A DNA stretch of 64,000 nt from Thermomonas flagellata. Its GTDB lineage: Bacteria > Pseudomonadota > Gammaproteobacteria > Xanthomonadales > Xanthomonadaceae. Location of the stretch: the NCBI RefSeq assembly GCF_022419185.1, contig NZ_JAJOZK010000003.1, positions 1-64,000 of the forward strand. Direction: 5' to 3'. Positions 11,356-19,787 of the stretch are shown piece by piece. Position 1 is the first letter of the stretch. The number at the start of each line of letters is the position of its first letter. The position numbers were made by a program, and so were the translations under genes. Under the pieces are notes generated by a model. It made no database searches. It was not told the DNA's origin and saw only the letters and a list, made by a program, of their open reading frames with translations.

Positions 11356-12864
11356 ATGCCCACGCCCCCGAACCCCGCATCGCCAGTGACCACCGCCAAG
11401 CCCGCGCTGTCGTTCTGGCAGATCTGGAACATGTGCTTCGGCTTCCTCGGCATCCAGTTCGGGTTCGCGCTGCAGAACGCGAACGTCAGCCGCATCTTCC
11501 AGACCCTGGGCGCCAGCATCGACGCGATCCCGGTGCTGTGGGTCGCCGCGCCGCTGACCGGCCTGCTGGTACAGCCGATCGTCGGCTACCTGTCCGACCG
11601 CACCTGGACCCGGCTCGGGCGGCGGCGGCCGTACTTCCTCGCCGGCGCGGTGCTGGCCTCGCTGGCCCTGTTCGCCTTCCCGAACGTGCCGGCGCTGTGG
11701 ATCGCGGCGGGCATGCTGTGGATCCTGGATGCCTCGATCAACGTCTCGATGGAGCCGTTCCGCGCGTTCGTCGGCGACCAGCTGCCGCCGGCGCAGCGCC
11801 CGCTGGGCTATGCGATGCAGAGCTTCTTCATCGGGGTGGGCTCGGTGGTCGCCAGCCTGCTGCCGTTCGTGCTGGAACACTTCGGGGTGGCCAACACCGC
11901 GCCCGCCGGGCAGGTGCCGGACACCGTGCGCTACGCCTTCTACGCCGGCGGCGTGGTGCTGCTGGCGGCGATCGTCTGGACCGTGGCCAGCACGCGCGAA
12001 TACCCGCCGGAACAGCTGGCCGCCTTCGACGCGGCCGCGCCGGTGCCGGCGCGCGACCGCCATTCCGGCCGGGTGCGCGCGATCGCGCTGCTGCTGCTGG
12101 CCGGCGGCGCCGCGCTGGCGGCCGTGGTCGCCGCGCGCGGGCTGGACAAGGCGCTGTACATCCTGGCCGGGCTGCTGGCCGGGTTCGGACTGGCGTACCT
12201 GCTGCGCGGCGCGCTGCGCGCGGACAACGCCTTCACCCGCATCCTCGACGACGTGCGCGACATGCCGGCGGCGATGGCGCGCCTGGCGGTGGTGCAGTTC
12301 TTCTCGTGGTTCGCGCTGTTTGCTATGTGGATCTACACCACCGCGGCGGTGACCGCGGTCCACTTCGGCAGCAGCGACCCGACCTCGGCCGCGTACAACG
12401 CCGGCGCCAACTGGGTCGGGGTGCTGTTCGCCGCGTACAACGGCTTCGCGGCGCTGGCCGCGATCGCGATCCCCTGGCAGGTGCGCCGGCTCGGCCTGCG
12501 CGGCAGCCACCTGGTCAACGCCGTGCTCGGCGGGCTGGGCCTGCTGTCGATGCAGTGGATCCGCGACCCGCACTGGCTGCTGCTGTCGATGGCCGGGGTC
12601 GGCATCGCCTGGGCCTCGATCCTGTCGCTGCCCTACGCGCTGCTGTCGGACAGCCTGCCCGCGGCCAAGATGGGCGTCTACATGGGCATCTTCAATTTCT
12701 TCATCGTGATCCCGCAACTGGTCGCGGCCAGCCTGCTGGGCTTCCTGCTGAAGTCGCTGCTCGGCGGCCAGGCCATCCACGCGCTGGCGGTCGGCGGCAT
12801 CAGCATGATCGTCGCCGGGCTGTGCGTGCTGTGGGTGCGCACCCCGCACGACCGCAGCGCCTGA
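11356..12864 (+). CDS. MFS sugar permease (SLC45/sucrose-maltose transporter type)
   Basis: A 502-residue, 12-helix-like inner-membrane transporter. The segment after the second helix (QPIVGYLSDRTWTRLGRRRP) is the signature of the SLC45/GPH-like sugar/H+ symporters, and the N-terminal helix has FGFLGIQFGFALQNANVSR. It would import maltose or maltodextrins for the cytoplasmic glucosidase. The frame stays open upstream to 11170, but the ATG at 11356 precedes the typical N-terminus and leaves room for the operator-like palindrome. It is followed after 11 bp by the amylase gene, forming an operon. Confidence 0.92.
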   Translation: MPTPPNPASPVTTAKPALSFWQIWNMCFGFLGIQFGFALQNANVSRIFQTLGASIDAIPVLWVAAPLTGLLVQPIVGYLSDRTWTRLGRRRPYFLAGAVLASLALFAFPNVPALWIAAGMLWILDASINVSMEPFRAFVGDQLPPAQRPLGYAMQSFFIGVGSVVASLLPFVLEHFGVANTAPAGQVPDTVRYAFYAGGVVLLAAIVWTVASTREYPPEQLAAFDAAAPVPARDRHSGRVRAIALLLLAGGAALAAVVAARGLDKALYILAGLLAGFGLAYLLRGALRADNAFTRILDDVRDMPAAMARLAVVQFFSWFALFAMWIYTTAAVTAVHFGSSDPTSAAYNAGANWVGVLFAAYNGFAALAAIAIPWQVRRLGLRGSHLVNAVLGGLGLLSMQWIRDPHWLLLSMAGVGIAWASILSLPYALLSDSLPAAKMGVYMGIFNFFIVIPQLVAASLLGFLLKSLLGGQAIHALAVGGISMIVAGLCVLWVRTPHDRSA

Positions 12865-12875
12865 GGAGTCCACCG

Positions 12876-14651
12876 ATGCGCGTCTCCCTGCCCCGCCTGC
12901 TGCCGCTGTTCGGCCTTGCCGCCGCACTCGCGCTGGCCGCCTGCCGACATCCCGCGCCGCCGGCCGCACCGCCGCCGGCCTCCGCATCCGCGCCGGCCGC
13001 CGCGGACTACTACGGCACCCTGGAGCCGTTCGCGGCGAATGCGGTGTATTTCGTGCTGACCGACCGCTTCGTCAATGGCGATCCCGGCAACGACCACCGC
13101 GACCAGGGCGGCAAGTACCGCACCTTCGACATCCCGCTGCCGCCGTGCGACGGCGTGGCCGGCAACATCGGCTACCTCGGCGGCGACTTCAAGGGCCTGG
13201 CCGAGCATTTGGACTACATCCGCGCCATGGGCTTCACCGCGGTGTGGATCACCCCGATCGTGGACAACCCGGACCAGCACTTCACCGGCGGCACCCCGCC
13301 CGGCTGCGGCAGCATCCTCAGCGACCACGGCAAGGCCGGCTACCACGGCTACTGGGGCGTGAACTTCTACAAGGTGGACGAACACCTGCCCAGCCCGGGC
13401 ATGGATTTCCGGGACCTCACCGCGGCGATGCACGCCAAGGGCATGAAGCTGGTGCTGGACATCGTGGCCAACCACGGCTCGCCGGCCTGGGGCATGGCCT
13501 TCGACCAGCCCAAGTTCGGCAAGGTCTACGACCGCGATGGCCGCCTGCTGGCCGACCACCAGAACCTGCCGCCGCAGCAGCTCGACCCCGTGCACAACCC
13601 GCTGCACCGCTTCTACAACACACTCGGCCCGGTCGATCCCGCGCACGGGTCGATGTACGCCGGCAACCTGGCGGAACTGGCCGACTTCAACGAGGACAAC
13701 CCGGCGGTGCTCGACTACCTGGCCGGCGCCTACGAACAGTGGATCGCACAGGGCGCGGACGCCTTCCGGATCGACACCATCGCATGGATGCCGGACGCCT
13801 TCTGGCAGAAGTTCACCAGCCGCATCCGCGCCCGGCATCCGGGCTTCTTCATGTTCGGCGAGGCCTTCGACTACGACGCCGCCAACATCGCCCGCTTCAC
13901 CCGGCCCGGCCACGGCGAGGTCAGCGTGCTGGACTTCCCGATGAAGCAGGCGATGGAGGCCGTCTTCGGCCGCCAGCAGGCCGGCTTCGAACGGCTGGCC
14001 CCGGCGCTGCACCTGACCGGCGGGCCCTACGCCGACCCCTACGCGCTGGCCACCTTCTACGACAACCACGACATGCCGCGGCTGGACGCCAGCGACGCCG
14101 GCTTCATCGACGCCCACAACTGGCTGTTCACCGCGCGCGGCATCCCGGTGGTCTACTACGGCTCGGAGATGGGGTTCATGCGCGGGCGCGCCGAGCATGC
14201 CGGCAACCGCAACTACTTCGGGGTGGAGGGCATCCGCGCCGCGCAGGCCAGCCCGATCCACGTCGCGCTGACCCGCATCGCCAACGTGCGCAAGGCCTCG
14301 CCCGCCCTGCAGCGCGGGCTGCAGCTGGACCTCGAACTGGCCGGCAACCGCGCCGCGTTCTACCGGGTGTACCAGCACGCCGGCCAGCACCAGATCGCGC
14401 TGGTGCTGCTGAACAAGGGCGAGGCGCCGGAACGCTTCCGCATCGACCGCCTGCTGCAGCCGGGGCACTGGGTGTCGGCGATCGACGGCAGCACGCGCGA
14501 TGTCGCCGCCGGCGGTACGCTCGAGGCCGAGGTGCCTGCGCACGGCGTGCAGGTATTCCTGCTGGATGCACCGGTGACCCAGCCGGCGCTGCGCGCGGCG
14601 CTGGACGCGGCGATGGCGGACGCGCGCGGCCGCCTGCCCGCCCGCGACTGA
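12876..14651 (+). CDS. GH13 alpha-amylase, predicted lipoprotein
   Basis: A 591-residue alpha-amylase-family enzyme. The leader ends in a lipobox (LALAAC, Cys23), so it is probably anchored in the outer membrane; a Pro/Ala-rich linker precedes the barrel. GH13 regions are complete: DIVANHGS, AFRIDTIAW (nucleophile Asp), FMFGEAFD (Glu) and FYDNHDMPR. A C-terminal beta domain follows. AGGAG lies 7 nt before the ATG, and the permease stop is 11 bp upstream, so the two genes form an operon. It probably produces maltodextrins at the cell surface or in the periplasm. Exact specificity (amylase or cyclomaltodextrinase) is not decided by sequence. Confidence 0.93.
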   Translation: MRVSLPRLLPLFGLAAALALAACRHPAPPAAPPPASASAPAAADYYGTLEPFAANAVYFVLTDRFVNGDPGNDHRDQGGKYRTFDIPLPPCDGVAGNIGYLGGDFKGLAEHLDYIRAMGFTAVWITPIVDNPDQHFTGGTPPGCGSILSDHGKAGYHGYWGVNFYKVDEHLPSPGMDFRDLTAAMHAKGMKLVLDIVANHGSPAWGMAFDQPKFGKVYDRDGRLLADHQNLPPQQLDPVHNPLHRFYNTLGPVDPAHGSMYAGNLAELADFNEDNPAVLDYLAGAYEQWIAQGADAFRIDTIAWMPDAFWQKFTSRIRARHPGFFMFGEAFDYDAANIARFTRPGHGEVSVLDFPMKQAMEAVFGRQQAGFERLAPALHLTGGPYADPYALATFYDNHDMPRLDASDAGFIDAHNWLFTARGIPVVYYGSEMGFMRGRAEHAGNRNYFGVEGIRAAQASPIHVALTRIANVRKASPALQRGLQLDLELAGNRAAFYRVYQHAGQHQIALVLLNKGEAPERFRIDRLLQPGHWVSAIDGSTRDVAAGGTLEAEVPAHGVQVFLLDAPVTQPALRAALDAAMADARGRLPARD

Positions 14652-14663
14652 GCCGGCCGCGCG

Positions 14664-15716
14664 TCAGCCTCCGCTGGAGGCGCGCACCACCAGCTGCGGC
14701 GCCAGCACGATGCTCTGCGCCGGCTCGTCGCGCACCAGCCGCAGCAAGGTGTCCACCAACAGCTCGCCGGCACGCGCGGTGTCCTGCACCACCGTGCTCA
14801 GCGGCGGATCGGCGAAGCGCGCCATCGCGGTGCCGTCGAAGCCCACCACCGCGACGTCCTGCGGCACCCGCAAGCCGGCCTCTTTCAGCGCCTGCAGCGC
14901 GCCGATCGCGATCAGGTCGCTGGCCGCGAACACCGCATCGAAGGGCTCCCCGCGCGCCAGCAGGGTGCGCGCCGCCGCGTGCCCGGCGGATTCGGTGCTG
15001 GCCGCATCGACCTGCAGCGCCCGGTCCATCGCCAGGCCGGCCTCGGCGAGCGCGGCGTCGCAGCCGCGGTAGCGCGCGAAGAACTCCGGATAGTGGCTGC
15101 TGGCATCGCCCAGGAAGGCGATCCGGCGCCGCCCCTGCGCCAGCAGGTGGCGGCCGACCAGCGCCCCGCCCTCGGCGTTGTCGCAGCCGATCGAGATGCC
15201 CGGCTGGCCCGGCTCGACCTGGCCCCAGCGCACGAAGTGGGTGCCCTGCTCCACCAGCCGCTCCAGCTTGCCGCGGTAGGCCAGGTAGTCGCCGTAGCCG
15301 AGCAGGATCAGCCCGTCGGCCTTCATGCTGTCCTCGTAGTCGGCGTGCCAGTCGTCCGAAAGCTGCTGGAACGACACCAGCAGGTCGTGCCCGTGGCGCG
15401 CGCAGGCGCGGGTGATCGAGCCCAGCATGGACAGGAAGAACGGGTTGATGTGGGAATCGTCCGGGGTCGGATCCTCGAACAGCAGCAGCGCGAGCGTGCC
15501 GGCGCGCTGGGTGCGCAGGCTGGAGGCGTGGCGGTCGACCTTGTAGTTGAGCGCGCGCACCGCCTCCTCGACCCGGCGCCGGGTCTCGGCGTTGACCAGC
15601 GGGCTGCCGCGCAGCACGCGCGAAACCGTGGCCTGCGACACCCCGGCGCGGTGGGCGATGTCGAGCGAGGTCGCGCGGGTCCTGCGGCGTCGGCGGGGCG
15701 GTGCGTCGGGCGTCAT
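14664..15716 (-). CDS. LacI-family transcriptional regulator
   Basis: A 350-residue repressor. The N-terminal LacI helix-turn-helix is clear (TSLDIAHRAGVSQATVSRVL, about 16-35), followed by the hinge helix (RRVEEAVRALNYKVDRHASS). A periplasmic-binding-protein-like sensor domain fills the rest. It converges with the amylase gene, 12 bp apart. As the only regulator in the locus it is the likely controller of the receptor, glucosidase, permease and amylase genes through the CG-centred palindromes, with a maltose-type sugar as inducer (inference). I saw no matching palindrome immediately upstream of its own start. Confidence 0.94.
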   Translation of the reverse strand: MTPDAPPRRRRRTRATSLDIAHRAGVSQATVSRVLRGSPLVNAETRRRVEEAVRALNYKVDRHASSLRTQRAGTLALLLFEDPTPDDSHINPFFLSMLGSITRACARHGHDLLVSFQQLSDDWHADYEDSMKADGLILLGYGDYLAYRGKLERLVEQGTHFVRWGQVEPGQPGISIGCDNAEGGALVGRHLLAQGRRRIAFLGDASSHYPEFFARYRGCDAALAEAGLAMDRALQVDAASTESAGHAAARTLLARGEPFDAVFAASDLIAIGALQALKEAGLRVPQDVAVVGFDGTAMARFADPPLSTVVQDTARAGELLVDTLLRLVRDEPAQSIVLAPQLVVRASSGG

Positions 15717-15746
15717 CGCCGCAGTGTAGCAACGCCGTGCGCGGGC

Positions 15747-16286
15747 TCAGCCGGACGCGGGCGGCAGCACCCAGTCCGGCCGCTCCCAGTGGCAGGTGTA
15801 GCCGTGCGGGTGGCGCTGCAGATAGTCCTGGTGCTCCGGCTCGGCTTCCCAGAACGGGCCGGCAGGGGCCACCGTGGTCACCACCCGGCCCGGCCAGCGC
15901 CCGCTGGCGTCGATCTGCGCGATGACCTCGCGCGCGGTGCGCGCCTGCTCCGGCGTGGTGGCGAAGATCGCCGAGCGGTAGGAAGGCCCGCGGTCGTTGC
16001 CCTGGCGGTCGGGGGTGGTCGGATCGTGGATGCGGAAGAAGTACAGCAGCAGATCGCGGTAGGACAGCCGCGCCGGGTCGAACACGACCTCGACCGCCTC
16101 GGCGTGGTTGCCATGGTGGCGGTAGGTCGCATGCGCGACATCGCCGCCGGTATAGCCCACCCGCGTGCGCAGCACGCCCGGCAGGTGCCGCAGCAGTTCC
16201 TGCATGCCCCAGAAGCAGCCGCCGGCGAGGATCGCGGTCTCGGTGCGCGGGGAAGCCTGCATGGTCGGGATCTCCGGTGGTGCCAT
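15747..16286 (-). CDS. msrA: Peptide methionine-(S)-S-oxide reductase
   Basis: A 179-residue enzyme that reduces the S-diastereomer of methionine sulfoxide in damaged proteins. The active-site motif GGCFWG is present (Cys24), with RVGYTGG and HAEAVEV downstream. The ATG at 16286 shares its A with the TGA of msrB (TGATG), so MsrA is translationally coupled to MsrB. A longer open frame upstream is the msrB region in another frame. No signal peptide, so cytoplasmic. Confidence 0.97.
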   Translation of the reverse strand: MAPPEIPTMQASPRTETAILAGGCFWGMQELLRHLPGVLRTRVGYTGGDVAHATYRHHGNHAEAVEVVFDPARLSYRDLLLYFFRIHDPTTPDRQGNDRGPSYRSAIFATTPEQARTAREVIAQIDASGRWPGRVVTTVAPAGPFWEAEPEHQDYLQRHPHGYTCHWERPDWVLPPASG

Positions 16287-16762
16287 CAGTCGACCTTGCG
16301 CAGGGCCAGGGCATTGATGCAGTAGCGCAGGCCGGTCGGCGGCGGCCCGTCCGGGAACACGTGGCCGAGATGGCCATCGCACACCTGGCAGGTCACCTCG
16401 ATCCGGTGCATGCCGTGGCTGTCGTCCGCGTGGTAGCCGACCAGGCCCGGCGCCAGCGGACGCGTGAAGCTCGGCCAACCGGAGCCGCTGTCGTACTTGC
16501 TGTCGGCATCGAACAGCACGGTGCCGCACCCGGCGCAGGCGTAGCGCCCCGGCTCGAACCGGCTGCACATCGGCGCGCTGAACGGGCGCTCGGTCGCCGC
16601 CTCGCGCAACACGGCATAGCGCTCGGGCTCCAGCCGCGCCCGCCACTCGGCCGGCGCCAGTTCCATCCGCCGCGGCGGGGGCGGATTCCCGGCGCGTGCC
16701 CAATGCAGCACCTCGCGCCAGGTCGGGGACGGATCGGCAGCGGTCGACGTGGTCATGGCCAT
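16286..16762 (-). CDS. msrB: Peptide methionine-(R)-S-oxide reductase
   Basis: A 158-residue reductase for the R-diastereomer of methionine sulfoxide. Both zinc-binding CxxC pairs are visible (CAGC and CQVC), with the catalytic Cys148 in [20 protein letters not shown] and [10 protein letters not shown] are typical. It overlaps msrA by one base, forming a two-gene repair operon. The mobile-element block begins 113 bp upstream of its start, so its native promoter region is short but seems undisturbed. Confidence 0.97.
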   Translation of the reverse strand: MAMTTSTAADPSPTWREVLHWARAGNPPPPRRMELAPAEWRARLEPERYAVLREAATERPFSAPMCSRFEPGRYACAGCGTVLFDADSKYDSGSGWPSFTRPLAPGLVGYHADDSHGMHRIEVTCQVCDGHLGHVFPDGPPPTGLRYCINALALRKVD

Positions 16763-16875
16763 CAGGTACGCCCGGGCGAACGGACGCGATGCATTGCAGC
16801 GGATGCCGGCTTGCGCCGGCGTGAAGCCTGCTCACTCGACGCTGCATGTGCGTGTGCAAATGGTTTGAGAGCAGG

Positions 16876-16901
16876 TGAGCTGAGTATGGAACTTGTAATC
16901 A
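16876..16901 (+). repeat. Left inverted repeat of first IS3 element
   Basis: Begins TGAGCTGAGTATGGAAC and pairs with the right end if one base of gap is allowed. Terminal TG is standard for IS3. Confidence 0.7.
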
Positions 16902-16902
16902 A

Positions 16903-17742
16903 TCAGGCAGTGAGTCCGGGGTTGATGGTATCGGGTTTCGACCAGTTCCGACGAACGCTCGCCGGGGGCTTGTAGCCATGGGCACTGTGCGGCCGCTGCT
17001 CGTTGTAGAACTGCCGCCAGCGTTCGATCAGCACCTTTGCCTCGGCGCGGCTGCGGAACCATTCGCGGTTCAGCAGCTCGTCCCGCAGCTTGCCGTTGAA
17101 GCTCTCGACGAAACCGTTCTGCCAGGGGCTACCTGGCGCAATGAACGCCGGGCCGATCGCCGCGTCGCGCAGCCAGCGCATCACCTTGGCCGCCGTGAAC
17201 TCGGCGCCGTTGTCGGAGCGGACAAAGGCCGGCTTGCCGTAGAGCCGCATCAGCCGCGACAGGGTCAGGATCACGTCCTGCGCCCGCAGGCTGGCATCGA
17301 CCTCGATCGCCAGGCATTCGCGGGTGTATTCGTCGATCACGCACAGCATCTTCAGCGAGCGCCCGTCGACCATCTGGTCGTGGACGAAGTCGTAGCTCCA
17401 GACCGCATTCGGGCGCACCGCGCCCGGCAGGCGGATGTCGTTGCCGCAGCGGCGGCGACGCGGCCTGCGGCGGGGGATGTTCAAGCCCAGCTGGCGCCAC
17501 AGGCGCCGCACCCGGGCCTCGCCCAGGTCCAGCCAGGCCGCCATCCGGCGATACCCGAAGCGCGGCACCTTCGGCGATGCGGCAAGCAGCCGCTCGGCCA
17601 CCGATTGGTCCTTGGCGGCCTGGCGCGGGACGTAGCTGGCGATGCGGCGGCTCAGGCCCAAATAACGAAGCGCCTTTCGCTGCGAGAGACCCCGACGGAC
17701 CAGCACCTGAACCGTGTCGCGTCGTTCCGACGGGGTCGTCAT
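16903..17742 (-). CDS. IS3-family transposase OrfB (DDE integrase domain)
   Basis: A 279-residue catalytic subunit. The N-terminus has an HTH-like segment ([13 protein letters not shown]) and the rve integrase core carries the DDE residues: Asp in WSYDFVHD, Asp in RSDNGAEF and Glu in [14 protein letters not shown]. It is intact. The ATG overlaps the orfA stop (ATGA). A run of seven A residues immediately before the overlap is a canonical IS3 -1 frameshift site, so the active product is probably an OrfAB fusion. Confidence 0.93.
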   Translation of the reverse strand: MTTPSERRDTVQVLVRRGLSQRKALRYLGLSRRIASYVPRQAAKDQSVAERLLAASPKVPRFGYRRMAAWLDLGEARVRRLWRQLGLNIPRRRPRRRRCGNDIRLPGAVRPNAVWSYDFVHDQMVDGRSLKMLCVIDEYTRECLAIEVDASLRAQDVILTLSRLMRLYGKPAFVRSDNGAEFTAAKVMRWLRDAAIGPAFIAPGSPWQNGFVESFNGKLRDELLNREWFRSRAEAKVLIERWRQFYNEQRPHSAHGYKPPASVRRNWSKPDTINPGLTA

Positions 17743-18002
17743 TTTTTTCGGACGATCTCCTTCATCCCATCAATGACCAGCATCTGCTCGGCGACCAGCC
17801 GCTTGAGCCGGGCATTCTCAGACTCGAGGTCCTTGAGCCGGCGGGCATCTGGAACGTCAAGGCCGCCGAACTTGTTGCACCACCGGAAAAAGGTCTGCTC
17901 GGTGACGTTGTGCTTCTTGCACAAGGCCTTGATCGACATGGCGCCGATCTCGGCCTCGCGCAGGATGCCGATGATCTGCTCGTCGGTGAATCGCTTCTTC
18001 AT
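17739..18002 (-). CDS. IS3-family transposase OrfA (HTH subunit)
   Basis: An 87-residue DNA-binding subunit starting [18 protein letters not shown], with an HTH_Tnp_1-like helix-turn-helix ([16 protein letters not shown]) and a leucine-zipper-like C-terminus ([17 protein letters not shown]). It ends IVRKK, encoded across the A7 slippery tract shared with orfB. AGGAGAGCTCC precedes the ATG at 18002. Intact. Confidence 0.93.
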   Translation of the reverse strand: MKKRFTDEQIIGILREAEIGAMSIKALCKKHNVTEQTFFRWCNKFGGLDVPDARRLKDLESENARLKRLVAEQMLVIDGMKEIVRKK

Positions 18003-18045
18003 GGAGCTCTCCTTGCCTGTTGAGGGTAGAGAACTCACCAGCCAG

Positions 18046-18071
18046 GTGGCTACACGATCCATCTCAGGTCA
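18046..18071 (-). repeat. Right inverted repeat of first IS3 element
   Basis: Read on the minus strand it begins TGACCTGAGATGGATCGTG, matching the left repeat imperfectly. The terminal bases are TG on this strand. Confidence 0.7.
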
Positions 18072-18149
18072 GCCGCCCGCGCGGCGCAGGCGGATGCGAA
18101 GGGCTGGAAGGAATGGCTACAAGCGGTCAGCGCCGCGGACGGACGATGA
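18072..18149 (+). pseudogene. C-terminal fragment of a phage tail-region gene
   Basis: Twenty-five codons remain open up to a TGA at 18147, reading AARAAQADAKGWKEWLQAVS and ending ADGR. The upstream part was replaced by the first IS3 element. Its position just before a tape-measure gene suggests a tail assembly chaperone or similar minor tail protein. The family cannot be recognised from the fragment. Confidence 0.4.
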
Positions 18150-18342
18150 GGATGTAGGCGACGACGATGCCAAGGAACAGCGCGAAGCCCATGGTGACCA
18201 ACATGGCTGCGCCGGTCGCCAGGCGCAGCGCGCGCTCAAGCCATGCGGGCCACATGCCGGCAAAGCCGAACATGAGGAAGACCGCGAACGCGATCATGAG
18301 CAACGAATACCAGCCGGGCAGGTGATGTGATGACCGCTCCAT
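18127..18342 (-). CDS. Small two-helix membrane protein in prophage remnant
   Basis: A predicted 71-residue protein with two hydrophobic helices (about 12-30 and 41-66) and a basic tail VRPRR. The start at 18342 is supported by a strong SD, GGAGAGG, 4 nt upstream. Codon third positions are strongly G/C, as in real genes here. It is antiparallel to its neighbours and overlaps the tape-measure start by 13 bp. I do not recognise a family. The position between the preceding tail gene and the tape-measure gene is one used by phage morons, such as superinfection-exclusion gp15 of HK97 (recalled); function is inferred only from place and topology. Confidence 0.55.
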   Translation of the reverse strand: MERSSHHLPGWYSLLMIAFAVFLMFGFAGMWPAWLERALRLATGAAMLVTMGFALFLGIVVAYILIVRPRR

Positions 18343-18586
18343 TGAACCTCTCCATCCGACTGGGTGTCGATGCAAAGGCAGGACTCGAGGCATTTGCCGG
18401 CCTCAAGCGCACGCTAGCGCAGAATGAAACTGCGCTCAAGACGGCGCGCGAGGAGGCCGCCCGGCTGGCCGCGCAGCTCAAGGACGTGGGCGGGACGGAT
18501 GCCGGGCTGAAGGCGCAGTTCGACGCGGCTCGCTCGCGCGCCGCCATGCTCAAGCGGGAGGTCTCGGAAGGGCGCGAGCGCGTCGA
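18330..18586 (+). pseudogene. Phage tail tape-measure protein, N-terminal fragment
   Basis: The ATG at 18330 (GCAGG about 8 nt upstream) opens an 86-codon fragment. It is Ala/Lys/Glu-rich with a coiled-coil pattern (AGLKRTLAQNETALKTAREE, then AARLAAQLKD), typical of the N-terminus of tail tape-measure proteins, which normally exceed 600 residues. The gene is cut by the left end of the second IS3 element at 18587; a few more codons run into the IS before a stop at 18638. Confidence 0.7.
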
Positions 18587-18613
18587 TGACCTGCCCCCAA
18601 TCGCCGTACCACT
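18587..18613 (+). repeat. Left inverted repeat of second IS3 element
   Basis: Starts TGACCTGCCCCC and includes CCGTACCACT; it matches the right terminus with a short mismatched stretch between. Confidence 0.8.
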
Positions 18614-18615
18614 GA

Positions 18616-19449
18616 TTACTGGGAGAGTCCGGGGTTGAAGGGTACTTGGTGTTGCGGGGTTTGGGTACGGTGGTGGGCGGCGAACTGTGCGGGTGGGATG
18701 CGGCCGCAACTGCTGTGTGGTCGCACTTGGTTGTAGTCGCGGCGCCACTCGCTGATCACCTCGCGGGCCTGGGCAAGCGACGTGAACCAGTGCTCGTTCA
18801 GACACTCGTCGCGGAACTTGCCGTTGAAGCTCTCGATATAGCCGTTCTGCATGGGGCGGCCGGGCTCGATCAGCAGGTGCGCGATGCCGTGCTGCTGGGT
18901 CCACGCGATGAAGGCCCGGCTGGTGAACTCCGGACCGTTATCCGTGCGCACCGCCCGCGGGTAGCCGCGGAACCGCGCAGCCTGATCCAGTACGCGCACG
19001 ACATAGGCGCCGCTGATGCCATGGTCGACCGTGATGTCGATGCACTCGTGGGTGAAGTCATCGGCCACCGTCAGGCTCTTCAGGCGGCGACCATTGGCCA
19101 GCGCGTCGCTGACGAAGTCCATGCTCCAGACTGCATTGGGCGCGGCGACAGCAGACAGTGCCTGGCGCTCGACCGGCGGCCTGCGGATCTTCTTGCGGCG
19201 GCGCACGGCCAGGTTCGCCTCGCGATAGAGGCGGTAGACCTTCTTGTGGTTCACGGTCGGATACTCCCGGCGCAGCAGGTCGTGCAGGCGGCGGTAGCCG
19301 AACCTGCGGCGCACCTGCGCCAGTTCGATGATCCTGGCCGACAGCGCCTGCGTCGCAGGCGCCGGCTCGGGCAGATGGCGGAAGGCGTCGCGGGACAGCC
19401 CCGCAAGGCGGCAGGCCCGGCGCTCGCTCACAGCCAAAGCCTCGAGCAT
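18616..19449 (-). CDS. IS3-family transposase OrfB of second element
   Basis: The integrase-domain subunit; the ATG used here (19449) gives 277 residues starting MLEALAVSERRACRL. Catalytic residues are intact: Asp in WSMDFVSD, Asp in RTDNGPEF and Glu in NGYIESFNGKFRDE. The frame continues upstream in register with a -1 shift from orfA around the GGGGTAAAAC stretch near 19485, so the natural product is probably an OrfAB fusion. HTH_21-like segment RRRFGYRRLHDLLRREYP precedes the core. Confidence 0.92.
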   Translation of the reverse strand: MLEALAVSERRACRLAGLSRDAFRHLPEPAPATQALSARIIELAQVRRRFGYRRLHDLLRREYPTVNHKKVYRLYREANLAVRRRKKIRRPPVERQALSAVAAPNAVWSMDFVSDALANGRRLKSLTVADDFTHECIDITVDHGISGAYVVRVLDQAARFRGYPRAVRTDNGPEFTSRAFIAWTQQHGIAHLLIEPGRPMQNGYIESFNGKFRDECLNEHWFTSLAQAREVISEWRRDYNQVRPHSSCGRIPPAQFAAHHRTQTPQHQVPFNPGLSQ

Positions 19450-19481
19450 GCGACGGACCGCCTCGCGCTTGCGTTGCGGGG

Positions 19482-19748
19482 CTAGCGTTTTACCCCGAAG
19501 CCGATCTTCAGCGCTTCGATGTCCAGGTGCGCCTCGGCCAGCAGGCGCTTGAGCCGGCTGTTCTCGGCCTCGAGGGCCTTCAGGCGCCTGGCGTCCTCTG
19601 CCTCCATGCCGCCGTACTTCGCACGCCACGCGTAGAAGCTGGCCGGGCTGAAGCCGTGCTGCCGGCCCAGCTCCGACACCGCCATGCCGGCCTCAGCCTG
19701 CTTGATGAACCCGATGATCTGTTCCGTGGTGAATCGACTCTTGCGCAT
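19482..19748 (-). CDS. IS3-family transposase OrfA of second element
   Basis: An 88-residue subunit starting MRKSRFTTEQIIGFIKQAEA with a helix-turn-helix (ELGRQHGFSPASFYAW) and a zipper-like tail (RRLKALEAENSRLKRLLAEA). It overlaps the orfB frame. SD-like AGAGAGGACGG precedes the ATG at 19748. Intact. Confidence 0.93.
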   Translation of the reverse strand: MRKSRFTTEQIIGFIKQAEAGMAVSELGRQHGFSPASFYAWRAKYGGMEAEDARRLKALEAENSRLKRLLAEAHLDIEALKIGFGVKR

Positions 19749-19787
19749 GTCCGTCCTCTCTGGATGACGGACTCTACCTAGCTTCGA

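Larger units (their letters stand above)
16876..18071 (-). mobile_element. Complete IS3-family insertion sequence (first copy)
   Basis: A 1196-bp element with orfA and orfB overlapping on the minus strand. The ends are imperfect inverted repeats starting TG: TGAGCTGAGTATGGA at the left and, on the other strand, TGACCTGAGATGGA at the right, continuing with TGTA matches. Flanking trinucleotides (agg left, gcc right) do not match, so no target duplication is visible. The left flank is msrB-side chromosome and the right flank is prophage sequence. Confidence 0.85.
18072..18586. other. Prophage remnant between two IS3 elements
   Basis: A 515-bp scrap holding the end of a plus-strand reading frame, a minus-strand membrane gene and the first 86 codons of a tape-measure-like gene. 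Both edges coincide exactly with IS termini. This is what remains of a tailed-phage tail gene region after IS-linked deletion (inference). Confidence 0.65.

Noticed and set aside
16806-16821. GCCGGC/GCCGGC hairpin left of the first IS
   Set aside because: The six-base arms are self-complementary and common at this GC content; no T-tract follows.
16770-16875. Search for a duplicated tRNA-Arg 3' end as a phage attachment site
   Set aside because: No stretch matching the T-arm or acceptor of the tRNA-Arg gene was found at the far edge of the block.
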